Source: Ruminococcaceae bacterium UBA6392
GTDB taxonomy: Bacteria; Bacillota; Clostridia; Oscillospirales; Acutalibacteraceae
Assembly: GCA_002438685.1 (NCBI GenBank)
Contig: DJQG01000073.1
Coordinates: 1 to 5,933, forward strand
Length of the DNA stretch: 5,933 nt
Direction of reading: 5' to 3'
This document shows, piece after piece, positions 1-5,097 of this stretch; position 1 is the stretch's first letter; every line of letters starts with the position of its first letter. The notes below the pieces were generated by a model. The model saw nothing but the letters and a program-made list of their open reading frames with translations, did not search any database and had not been told where the DNA came from. A program made the translations under genes and the position numbers.

Positions 1-114
1 TGATATCCCCGCCGCGAGCCCGGTCATGCTCAGAATGAGTATGCAGCTTATCATAAATCGCTTCGCGGTGACCGTGAATGTTTCTGCCTTTTTATTATTT
101 TTGCGCCTTTTCAT
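1..114 (-). CDS. N-terminus of an unidentified membrane-anchored protein (partial)
   Basis: The minus strand is open from an ATG at 114-112 to the window edge, giving 38 codons. The product begins MKRRKNNKKAETFTVTAKRF and continues with a hydrophobic stretch (about residues 21-37, MISCILILSMTGLAAGI), so it resembles a type II membrane anchor or signal-anchor with a highly basic cytoplasmic end. The start is supported by a GGGGG ribosome site (plus 121-125) six bases upstream. It lies 35 bases after the spoIIP stop on the same strand, so it is probably co-transcribed with spoIIP and could be another envelope or sporulation protein. The visible part contains no catalytic motif, so I do not name it. 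The membrane segment and start are seen; the operon link is inference. Confidence 0.65.
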   Translation of the reverse strand, partial: MKRRKNNKKAETFTVTAKRFMISCILILSMTGLAAGIS

Positions 115-144
115 GGAATACCCCCGTTCTGCGGGAAGTATTCC
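115..144 (-). promoter_or_regulatory. Hairpin enclosing the ribosome-binding site of the gene after spoIIP
   Basis: On the minus strand the 30 bases just before the ATG at 114-112 form a hairpin: outer stem GGAATAC/GTATTCC (7 bp), a TT/G internal loop, inner stem CCCG/CGGG (4 bp) and loop CAGAA. The GGGGG Shine-Dalgarno lies in the 3' arm, so folding would hide it. The spoIIP TAA ends 5 bases before the stem, close enough for a terminating ribosome to disturb the 5' arm. This suggests translational coupling; the base pairing is seen, the role is inferred. In this orientation no U-run follows, so it is not a terminator for spoIIP. Confidence 0.5.
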
Positions 145-149
145 CTTTT

Positions 150-1355
150 TTATGCGGAATATTCGTCGAGCAGCTTTGCAATGGCTGTACCGACCAGTCT
201 GCCGGAATATGCGGCCTCTTCGAGCGTATTTGCGTCGCTGCCCATCTCGAGCAAAAGATTGCAGTGCGACAGATTCATGTTGTATTTGCGCTGTGAAAAG
301 AGTATAGGTCTCATCAGTCCCGGATACATCGTCTCGCAGGTCTGCTGCAATCTGACCGCAAAGCGCAGATTCTGTTCCCAGTCGGGAAAGTCCTTGACTT
401 TGCCCTCCTGCGCCCCGGTGATTATCATAATTTGCGCCGCCTTTTTGCCGTTTATCTCCGCAGTCGGTTTTATCTTGTTGCCATTGCTTAGGTGTATAGC
501 GTCGCGGTGGATATCAAGTACAACTTGAATCGACGGGTATTTCTTGAGATAAGCCTCAACATTGACTTTCGAGTGGTCATATGCTCCGGTGTATTTCCTG
601 TCGTGTATCTCCGTGTCGTGGATCACTTTGTAGCCGGATTTTTCGAGCATTTTTGTGATTTCATCGCCGACACGCACCATGTTTCGGCTTTTATCCTCTC
701 CGCGCCCGGTGTAGCTGTTAGTGTAGAATCCGCGGTCGAGCATCTCATAGCCCTCGGTCGTGTGCGTGTGGAAAATGAGCACGACGGGCTGAGATTTGTC
801 AACGGCTTTCAGGTCGATCGGCTCGTTCAGAACTTTTTCTATGTTTATAGATTTTGTCTGCGTAGTGTTCTTGACGCAGATGTTTTTATATGTGTTGGTC
901 GCGTTGGCTTTTCCATATTTCGTCTCGACTATCTTGCCGTCGCCTTTTTCAGAATTGTGCTTCGATTCAAATTCCGCCATCGCCGCTAAAATATCCGAGG
1001 GTGTCGCCGCGATGTCAAAGCTCTTTTCCGTCTCGCTCGCTTTCTCTTCCGATTCCGGCGCATTCCTGCTCTGCACTGTGGCGCTCGCCTGTGCCTCATT
1101 CTCAGTGGTCTCTGTTTTGTCCTTGACGGAAGGGGAGTTAGTTTTTATGTATTCTATCCCGCCCTCGGGCATGGCAAGTCCCGCGCTTATCAGCGCAAGC
1201 TTCGTTCCGCCGACGCCGAACAGCAGCAGCGACGCCATGAGAATGACCGTTATTGCGAGGGCGGGCAGCCCGCCGGCAAACGACGGCAGACGGAATGTAC
1301 GGTATATTTTTGTCTTTCTTCCTTTTTTCATTTCGATTATCGCGCCTTTCATCAT
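150..1355 (-). CDS. spoIIP: Stage II sporulation protein P (SpoIIP), engulfment peptidoglycan hydrolase
   Basis: SpoIIP is the amidase/endopeptidase that, with SpoIID and SpoIIM, thins septal peptidoglycan so the mother-cell membrane can migrate round the forespore. The 401-residue product has a basic N-terminus, a membrane segment (about 29-58), a low-complexity Ser/Thr/Glu-rich linker (about 72-118), and a C-terminal catalytic domain (about 190-400). The family motifs are clear: HTHTTEGY at 196-203, DIHRDA at 281-286, and LLLEMGSDANT at 367-377. These carry the His and Glu residues expected of an amidase_3-like zinc site. Length is normal for the family. The start is uncertain: no good Shine-Dalgarno precedes the double ATG at 1355, and an internal ATG at codon 9 (plus 1329-1331) is an alternative that keeps the whole membrane anchor. 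The usual Bacillus neighbours gpr and lepA are not in the window. The stop is TAA. Confidence 0.95.
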   Translation of the reverse strand: MMKGAIIEMKKGRKTKIYRTFRLPSFAGGLPALAITVILMASLLLFGVGGTKLALISAGLAMPEGGIEYIKTNSPSVKDKTETTENEAQASATVQSRNAPESEEKASETEKSFDIAATPSDILAAMAEFESKHNSEKGDGKIVETKYGKANATNTYKNICVKNTTQTKSINIEKVLNEPIDLKAVDKSQPVVLIFHTHTTEGYEMLDRGFYTNSYTGRGEDKSRNMVRVGDEITKMLEKSGYKVIHDTEIHDRKYTGAYDHSKVNVEAYLKKYPSIQVVLDIHRDAIHLSNGNKIKPTAEINGKKAAQIMIITGAQEGKVKDFPDWEQNLRFAVRLQQTCETMYPGLMRPILFSQRKYNMNLSHCNLLLEMGSDANTLEEAAYSGRLVGTAIAKLLDEYSA

Positions 1356-1364
1356 GCTGTGAAA

Positions 1365-1372
1365 ATTATATG
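1365..1372 (-). promoter_or_regulatory. Possible -10 element for spoIIP
   Basis: The minus strand reads CATATAAT here, nine bases before the upstream spoIIP ATG. It resembles both a sigma-A TATAAT and the CATAnAAT -10 of sigma-E, the mother-cell factor that drives spoIIP in Bacillus. No convincing -35 is visible at either spacing. If it is used, transcription would start at about the first ATG, favouring the codon-9 start. Weak evidence. Confidence 0.2.
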
Positions 1373-1411
1373 ATGAAATCCTCGCGGTTATGTTAGACTG
1401 ACTTTAATAAG

Positions 1412-1425
1412 AGTGAATATTCACT
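1412..1425. repeat. 14-bp perfect palindrome, operator-like
   Basis: AGTGAATATTCACT is a perfect inverted repeat about 60-70 bp upstream of spoIIP, too short and loop-free to be a terminator. It could be a dimeric repressor site. Each half (ATATTCACT) also differs from the DnaA box TTATNCACA at only its first and last bases, so it may instead be two overlapping weak DnaA boxes. The palindrome is seen; its function is unknown. Confidence 0.4.
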
Positions 1426-1442
1426 GAATGGTATATTGTAAT

Positions 1443-1543
1443 TGTGAATAAACAGTTAACAAACAGCGCTGTGAGTTACAAAAATATATTTATATCAGAA
1501 TTAAAACGACGAGTTTTCAACAGTTTCCACACAGTTATCCACA
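1443..1543. other. DnaA-box cluster flanking an AT-rich stretch
   Basis: Two exact matches to the DnaA box TTATNCACA lie here in opposite orientation: TTATTCACA on the minus strand (plus 1443-1451) and TTATCCACA on the plus strand (1535-1543). Next to the second are two tandem 9-mers with two mismatches each, TTTTCAACA (1514-1522) and GTTTCCACA (1523-1531). A further two-mismatch site is on the minus strand at 1470-1478. Between the exact boxes is an AT-rich tract (about 1476-1506), as in a DNA-unwinding element. Phased boxes beside AT-rich DNA are typical of replication origins and of DnaA-box clusters that titrate DnaA or regulate genes. No dnaA or dnaN gene is present, so I call this a cluster, not oriC. 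A perfect 10-bp palindrome, ACAGCGCTGT, also lies inside at 1463-1472. Confidence 0.55.
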
Positions 1544-1560
1544 TTGTCAAGTGATTTGCT

Positions 1561-1758
1561 TTACACTTTCGTTATATTCATCGGGACTGAATAATATCCG
1601 CAATATTCATTTATCCCGCCCATTCCTGTTTGATAAAAGAATATTCCCGAGAGGCTGTTCATACGCCTCGAAGCTATAAAAAGAAAAATAAGTGCCACCG
1701 TCAGCACTGCTGCGGCAGTCCACATTCTGATTATTTTTTCGTTCGGATTTTGCCGCAT
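1561..1758 (-). CDS. Probable small membrane protein, unknown function
   Basis: A 65-codon minus-strand frame encodes a protein with a charged N-terminus (MRQNPNEKIIRMW), one membrane segment (about residues 14-29, TAAAVLTVALIFLFIA), a positive flank (SRRMN) and a Gly/Tyr-rich tail of about 30 residues. Codon choice resembles the neighbouring genes. An AAAGGGCGGG stretch ends six bases before the ATG and could serve as ribosome site. It points the same way as spoIIP but is separated from it by the DnaA-box cluster. I recognise no family. A different frame over the same bases (1607-1807) is also open but gives a low-complexity product with no membrane segment. A single-pass small membrane protein is the best reading, with no homology to confirm it. 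Confidence 0.5.
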   Translation of the reverse strand: MRQNPNEKIIRMWTAAAVLTVALIFLFIASRRMNSLSGIFFYQTGMGGINEYCGYYSVPMNITKV

Positions 1759-1829
1759 ATTTTTCCCGCCCTTTCTCCTCTGCTATTCTCTGCATGTTAT
1801 CCGGCAAAATTCAATGTAAAATATTACTC

Positions 1830-1858
1830 TTGACGAAAGCGGAAAAAGGGGATATAAT
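1830..1858 (+). promoter_or_regulatory. Near-consensus sigma-A promoter of dinB
   Basis: TTGACG (1830-1835), a 17-base spacer and a perfect TATAAT (1853-1858) form an almost ideal vegetative promoter. Transcription should start at about 1865, inside the SOS box, giving a short leader of about 30 bases before dinB. A strong promoter held by a repressor fits damage-inducible expression. Confidence 0.85.
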
Positions 1859-1863
1859 ATATT

Positions 1864-1877
1864 TGAACAAATGTTCG
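1864..1877 (+). promoter_or_regulatory. LexA-binding SOS box of dinB
   Basis: TGAACAAATGTTCG matches the Gram-positive SOS (Cheo) box CGAACRNRYGTTCG at every specified base except the first. Both GAAC and GTTC half-sites are perfect and the centre AAAT fits RNRY. It begins five bases after the -10 element and covers the predicted start site, so bound LexA should block initiation. The sequence match and position are seen; repression of dinB by LexA follows from the known family rule. Confidence 0.88.
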
Positions 1878-1879
1878 AA

Positions 1880-1886
1880 AAGGAGG
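1880..1886 (+). promoter_or_regulatory. Shine-Dalgarno that fixes the dinB start
   Basis: AAGGAGG lies eight bases before the ATG at 1895. An in-frame ATG at 1871 falls within the SOS box and has no ribosome site, so the start at 1895 is preferred. Confidence 0.88.
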
Positions 1887-1894
1887 AAACACCG

Positions 1895-3106
1895 ATGGGC
1901 GACAGGGTTATTCTGCACTGCGATCTCGATAACTTTTTTGCCTCGGTGGAGTGTACCTTCAGACCGGAGCTGCGCGATGTGCCGATGGCAGTCTGCGGCA
2001 GCGAGAGCGACAGGCACGGAATAGTGCTCGCGAAAAACCAGCTTGCCAAAAAGGCGGGAGTGAAAACCGCACAGACCGTCTGGCAGGCGCGCTCGCTCTG
2101 TCCTCAGCTCGTCTGCGTGCCGCCGCATATGGACAAATACCGCGAGTTCTCCGTCCTCGCAAGACAGATATATTTAAGATATACCGACCTCGTCGAGCCG
2201 TTCAGCATCGACGAGTGCTGGCTCGATGTGACCGGCAGCGCTCTGCTTTTTGGCTCGGGAGAAGAGATAGCGCAAAGAATCTCCGCCGATATGCAAAATG
2301 AACTCGGTATAACCGTCTCAATCGGCGTCAGCTTCTGCAAATTTTTTTCAAAGCTTTCAAGCGATATCAATAAGCCGAACGGCATATTCTCGGCGAATCG
2401 CAGCGATTATAAAGAAAAGCTCTATCCGCGCCCTGTGACGGAGCTTATGGGCGTCGGCGGCTCAACGCGCGACAAGCTCTTTTCGGTCGGCATATTTACT
2501 ATCGGCGATCTTGCCGCCGCATCAAACGAGCTTGTCAAGCAGCTGCTCGGCAAGCCGGGCGATTACCTCTTGAAAGCTGTCCGGGGACTTGACTGCGACC
2601 CCGTCCGCCGTTACGGCGACAAGCCTGCGCCCAAAAGCATCGGGCGCAGCGTGACTATGCCAGAGGATGTTACCGACGCTCTGCGCGTGCGCGGAATTTT
2701 TGCCGAGCTTGCCGATGATATATCCTCGAAGCTGCGCCGTGAGGGTATGCTCGCCGGTGTGGTTCAGGTGCAGATAAAAGATAATACTTTCAAAACCTCG
2801 CAGTATCAGAAAAAGCTTTCAAACCCGACCCGTATCGCCGATGAGCTTCTTGCGGCGGCGATAGGGCTTGTCCGCTCGAATAACGCTCTTCGCGTGCCCG
2901 CGCGCCTTGTCGGCATGACCGCCTGCGACCTTGTCGGCGAGGATGAGGGCTTTCAACTATCTTTTGACTTCGACCAGACTCATGCCGACAACATGGAACA
3001 GCTCGGCAGCCGCGTTGACGGTCTTAGAGATAAGTACGGCAAGCAGATAATCAGGCGCGCGTCCCAGCTCAATAGTGAGCAAAAAGAACCAAAGATTGAA
3101 AAATAG
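1895..3106 (+). CDS. dinB: DNA polymerase IV (DinB), Y-family translesion polymerase
   Basis: DinB copies damaged or distorted templates with low fidelity and docks on the beta clamp. The 403-residue protein has the full Y-family layout. The palm motif HCDLDNFFASVE (residues 8-19) supplies metal ligand D10 and a Phe steric gate that excludes ribonucleotides. SIDECWLDVTG (104-114) holds catalytic D106 and E107. The SIGVSFCKFFSKLSSDINKP segment (142-161) is the usual finger-to-palm motif, with Cys148 where Asn is more common. A thumb with a helix-hairpin-helix-like stretch follows (about 182-210), then the little finger (from about 247). QLSFDF at 354-359 resembles the clamp-binding QLxLF motif, followed by the typical C-terminal helix ending at about 392. 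Length is normal. It has its own strong promoter and SOS box, so it should be induced by DNA damage. It ends in TAG; no clear terminator follows before the next promoter. Confidence 0.95.
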   Translation: MGDRVILHCDLDNFFASVECTFRPELRDVPMAVCGSESDRHGIVLAKNQLAKKAGVKTAQTVWQARSLCPQLVCVPPHMDKYREFSVLARQIYLRYTDLVEPFSIDECWLDVTGSALLFGSGEEIAQRISADMQNELGITVSIGVSFCKFFSKLSSDINKPNGIFSANRSDYKEKLYPRPVTELMGVGGSTRDKLFSVGIFTIGDLAAASNELVKQLLGKPGDYLLKAVRGLDCDPVRRYGDKPAPKSIGRSVTMPEDVTDALRVRGIFAELADDISSKLRREGMLAGVVQVQIKDNTFKTSQYQKKLSNPTRIADELLAAAIGLVRSNNALRVPARLVGMTACDLVGEDEGFQLSFDFDQTHADNMEQLGSRVDGLRDKYGKQIIRRASQLNSEQKEPKIEK

Positions 3107-3159
3107 TTATATTTTCATAAAATTCGCGCCAAAAAATGATGAAATTGCACGAAAAAATG

Positions 3160-3187
3160 TTGACAAAATTTTTAAATTTGTTATCAT
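3160..3187 (+). promoter_or_regulatory. Sigma-A promoter of the sigma-factor gene
   Basis: A perfect TTGACA (3160-3165), a 16-base spacer and TATCAT (3182-3187, one mismatch to TATAAT) lie in AT-rich DNA. The predicted start is about 25 bases upstream of the ATG, and AAAGGAG (3207-3213) provides the ribosome site. This separates the gene from dinB transcriptionally and suggests vegetative expression. Confidence 0.75.
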
Positions 3188-3219
3188 AAACCTAATGATG
3201 CTTATCAAAGGAGTGGAAT

Positions 3220-3795
3220 ATGGATCGCGATCTCGGCAAATTCAGCGATGAACAGCTCTGCTCTATGGCCGCCTCTGGCGATGATTCCGCAATGGCAGAG
3301 CTCATCAGCCGCATAACACCGCTCGCCGGCGCAAAGGCCGCAATTTACAACAACGGCGATATCCACAGGGACGATCTTTTTCAGGAGGGTATGATAGCTT
3401 TCATAACGGCGGTCAATACCTATGACCCGAAGAAAAACGCATCGTTCAGAACATATGCCGCCGCGTGCATCAATAATCGTATTATCTCCGTGCTCAGAAG
3501 CAGAAACGCGCAGAAAAATATCCCGCAGGATATGATGCAGAACATCGACGACGGGGAAGAGGTTCAGGATTTCTCCGCCGATCCGCAGAATATATATTCC
3601 GCGCAGGAGGACGACGCAAGGTTTGAGGATCTGCTCAGCGAGAAGCTGACCGATTTTGAACGCCGCGTTCTGACTCTCAGAGCGGAAAAACTGAGCTATG
3701 AAGAAATAGCCGAGCGTCTCGGCACCAATCCGAAAGCTGTTGACAATGCTCTTCAGCGCATAAGGCGCAAACTCGCTTCCGACAGCCGTCGGTAA
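3220..3795 (+). CDS. sigH: SigH-family (Spo0H-like) sigma-70 factor
   Basis: This 191-residue protein would bind core RNA polymerase and direct it to a specific promoter set. Region 2 spans about 24-94, with the core-binding and -10 recognition stretch DDLFQEGMIAFITAVNTYDP (51-70) and NASFRTYAA. Region 4 spans about 136-187, ending in a helix-turn-helix LSYEEIAERLGTNPKAVDN (158-176). The segment AVDNALQRIRRKL (173-185) is close to the SIDNALQRVKRKL signature of Bacillus SigH, which starts sporulation and stationary-phase programmes. It is shorter than Bacillus SigH (about 218) and its region 2.4 reads CINNRIISVLRSRNAQKNIPQD rather than the strongly conserved ITRQIITAIKTATRQKHIP. It may therefore be a divergent paralogue with altered promoter choice, not the canonical Spo0H. 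Sigma-factor identity is secure; the symbol is tentative. ATG is supported by AAAGGAG six bases upstream. Confidence 0.8.
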   Translation: MDRDLGKFSDEQLCSMAASGDDSAMAELISRITPLAGAKAAIYNNGDIHRDDLFQEGMIAFITAVNTYDPKKNASFRTYAAACINNRIISVLRSRNAQKNIPQDMMQNIDDGEEVQDFSADPQNIYSAQEDDARFEDLLSEKLTDFERRVLTLRAEKLSYEEIAERLGTNPKAVDNALQRIRRKLASDSRR

Positions 3796-3830
3796 TCGCA
3801 AATACATCCGACCGGCGCTGTTCAGATAAA

Positions 3831-3896
3831 TGCCCGCGTAGCTTAAAAGCAGAGCGTTGAAGTTCAAAGGCGGCGGTGCGATTCCGTCCAGGGGCG
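3831..3896 (+). other. tRNA-like or T-loop-bearing structured segment between genes
   Basis: This spacer can fold as a compact four-armed element. Partial closing stem: GCCC (3832-3835) with GGGC (3892-3895). D-arm-like hairpin: GCTT (3841-3844) with GAGC (3852-3855), preceded by TA as in tRNA positions 8-9. Small hairpin: TTGA/TCAA with an AGT loop (3857-3867). T-arm-like hairpin: GGCGG (3872-3876) with CCGTC (3884-3888) around loop TGCGATT, one base off the tRNA T-loop TTCGATT. The anticodon arm is too short and three positions of the acceptor stem do not pair, so it is not a working tRNA. It could be a decayed tRNA, a leader element of the downstream zinc-ribbon gene, or chance. The helices are seen by eye only; no promoter or terminator for it was found. 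Confidence 0.3.
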
Positions 3897-3923
3897 ACTA
3901 TACTATCAAGTGAGGTTAGACAA

Positions 3924-4187
3924 ATGTACGAAGACAAGACTCTCATCTGCAAAGACTGCCATAAGGAATTCGTTTTCACGGCCGGCGAGCAGGAGTTCTA
4001 TGCTGAGAAAGGCTTTGTAAACGAGCCACAGCGTTGCAAGGCTTGCCGCCAGGCGAAGAAGGCAAGCACGATGTACGAGGCAGTTTGCGATGATTGCGGC
4101 GGAGTCGCAAGAGTTCCTTTCAAGCCCAGCGAGGATAAGCCTGTTTATTGCAGTGCTTGCTTTGAGAAGAGAAAAAACAACGCATAA
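3924..4187 (+). CDS. Zinc-ribbon protein with two CxxC...CxxC modules
   Basis: The 87-residue product has four CxxC pairs: C9/C12, C38/C41, C55/C58 and C76/C79. The first two pairs, spaced by 25 residues, form a zf-trcl-type probable zinc ribbon, with the conserved-looking EFVFTAGEQEFYAEKGF between them. The second two form an exact CxxC-x17-CxxC module. It should bind two zinc ions. Proteins of this kind are common in clostridia, but their role is not established; nucleic-acid or ribosome association is plausible only by analogy with other zinc ribbons. The ATG at 3924 is preferred because GAGG lies eight bases upstream and the product begins MYEDKTLICKDC as in relatives I recall. A GTG at 3876 in the same frame would add 16 unlikely residues overlapping the structured segment. 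It sits 128 bases after the sigma gene and is followed by a strong terminator. Confidence 0.85.
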   Translation: MYEDKTLICKDCHKEFVFTAGEQEFYAEKGFVNEPQRCKACRQAKKASTMYEAVCDDCGGVARVPFKPSEDKPVYCSACFEKRKNNA

Positions 4188-4211
4188 GGATATTTTAATA
4201 TAGTTCTATGC

Positions 4212-4251
4212 AAACGGAGCAGGGCGGTTTATACCGTCCTGCTCCGTTTTT
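4212..4251 (+). terminator. Strong intrinsic terminator after the zinc-ribbon gene
   Basis: A 16-bp stem (4212-4227 with 4234-4249, one G-T pair) with core ACGGAGCAGG/CCTGCTCCGT closes a TTTATA loop. It runs into TTTTT at 4247-4251 and a further T-rich stretch. It begins 24 bases after the TAA at 4187. On the opposite strand only a short T-run follows the stem, so it works mainly for the plus strand, though it may also slow transcription coming from hisK. Confidence 0.92.
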
Positions 4252-4268
4252 GCGTTTTATTTGTGTGC

Positions 4269-4285
4269 AGAAGCTATTAGCTTCT
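4269..4285. terminator. Second short hairpin in the convergent gap
   Basis: AGAAGCT (4269-4275) pairs with AGCTTCT (4279-4285) around an ATT loop, 8 bases beyond the hisK stop on the minus strand. On the plus strand TGCGCTTTTTATTT follows, so it may back up the terminator at 4212. On the minus strand no T-run follows directly. It could still protect or define the hisK mRNA 3' end. Confidence 0.4.
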
Positions 4286-4293
4286 TGCGCTTT

Positions 4294-5088
4294 TTATTTC
4301 AGCCTTTCTTCAAAATCAACTATGCGGCAGTTTGAATATCTCTTGAGACATTCGTCGAACCCGCAGCTGAGAAAATCCGAGTCGTGGCAGTCGGAGGAGA
4401 GAATGAATTCGCCGCCGCGCTCGGTGATGTACTCGGCGATGTCCAGTGCGGGGTATGGAGTCACGCGGCAGTTTCTTGCGATAGCTCCGGTGTTTATCTC
4501 GAACGGTACCTTGAGCTTCAGCAGTTCGTCTGCGGCCGCCTGCCACGCCTTAATATATCGCGTGTCTTTCGTCGAAAACAGGCAGTCGTTCTCGTTGAAC
4601 TTGGTCACAAGATCAAAATGCCCGATGAGTGACGGGTTTATTTTTTCTCCGAGCTTCGCGACATTTTCATAATATGCCTGCGAAAAGCTTATAAACTAGC
4701 CGCCGAAATATTTGTTGACATAGTCGATTTGGTGCTGCGCCGGCGATTCGTCAACGGGGACATAAACATCTCCCGCCTTCACATAGTGAACCGAACCGAT
4801 CGTGTAGTCAAATTCTGACAGATCAGTTTCGTCTGTATAGAGATCTGCCTCAAGACCGATGTATATCCTGATTTTGTCCGCGTATTTTTCACGCAGGGCT
4901 TTGAGCTCGTCTATATATCTGCGCGTCTCATCTGTCGTCATGCAGTATGACGGGTCAATCGATGTGTGCGAATGTCCGGAGAACCCGAGTGCCGTGAAGC
5001 CCTGATTTATTGCGGCAAGAATCATTTCCTCTGCGGTGTTCTTTCCGTCGCAGTATGTTGTGTGAGTGTGAAAATTTTTCAGTTCCAT
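4294..5088 (-). pseudogene. hisK: Histidinol-phosphatase (PHP family) interrupted by one in-frame TAG
   Basis: The enzyme removes phosphate from L-histidinol phosphate, the penultimate stage of histidine synthesis. The reading frame is 264 codons plus stop, normal for the family (also named hisJ), with every expected motif: FHTHTTYCDG (H7, H9, D14), SGHSH (H39), GLEAD (E80), GSVHY (H101), IGHFDLVTKFN (H157), NTGAI and SSDCH (D233, H235). These are the PHP metal ligands. Codon 131, at plus 4696-4698 just after KYFGG, is TAG. The downstream 133 codons stay in the same frame and remain well conserved, so the break is a single codon, not a frameshift. A product ending at residue 130 would lack the last three metal ligands and should be inactive. 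Causes could be a recent nonsense mutation, a sequencing error or readthrough/recoding. The ATG is 9 bases after the leuA stop with an AGGG ribosome site, suggesting coupling to leuA. Confidence 0.85.
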
Positions 5089-5097
5089 GTCTTTGCC

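Noticed and set aside
115..151. On the plus strand the same hairpin is followed by six Ts, like an intrinsic terminator.
   Set aside because: No plus-strand gene leads into it; the Ts are the A-run that begins in the spoIIP stop codon. At most it would stop antisense transcripts.
492..1362. Long plus-strand open frames across spoIIP (492-989, 796-1362) and minus frames across the sigma gene (3205-3867).
   Set aside because: They are antisense shadows of well-recognised genes with no ribosome sites or family motifs.
1607..1807. Alternative minus-strand frame of 66 codons beginning MPDNMQRIAEEKG.
   Set aside because: It overlaps the better small membrane protein frame, has a low-complexity product and no recognisable feature.
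1871..1894. Upstream ATG at 1871 as the dinB start.
   Set aside because: It lies inside the SOS box and lacks a ribosome site; AAGGAGG clearly serves the ATG at 1895, which gives the normal Y-family N-terminus.
3788..3812. GTCGG/CCGAC inverted repeat at the end of the sigma gene as a terminator.
   Set aside because: The stem is only five pairs with a 15-base loop and no T-run follows.
3832..3896. A functional tRNA, including one with a TCA anticodon (loop GTTCAAA at 3862-3868).
   Set aside because: The required anticodon stem does not pair at two of five positions, there is no room for a variable loop, and the acceptor stem is incomplete with no CCA.
3841..3900. Cobalamin or FMN riboswitch suggested by GGTGCGATTCCG.
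   Set aside because: The remaining conserved blocks of either class (for example GCCCCCGCAAC or ACCGGCGGT in the right order) are absent, and the downstream gene has no vitamin link.
3876..3923. GTG at 3876 as the start of the zinc-ribbon gene.
   Set aside because: It lacks a ribosome site and adds unconserved residues; the ATG at 3924 has a good site and matches the family start.
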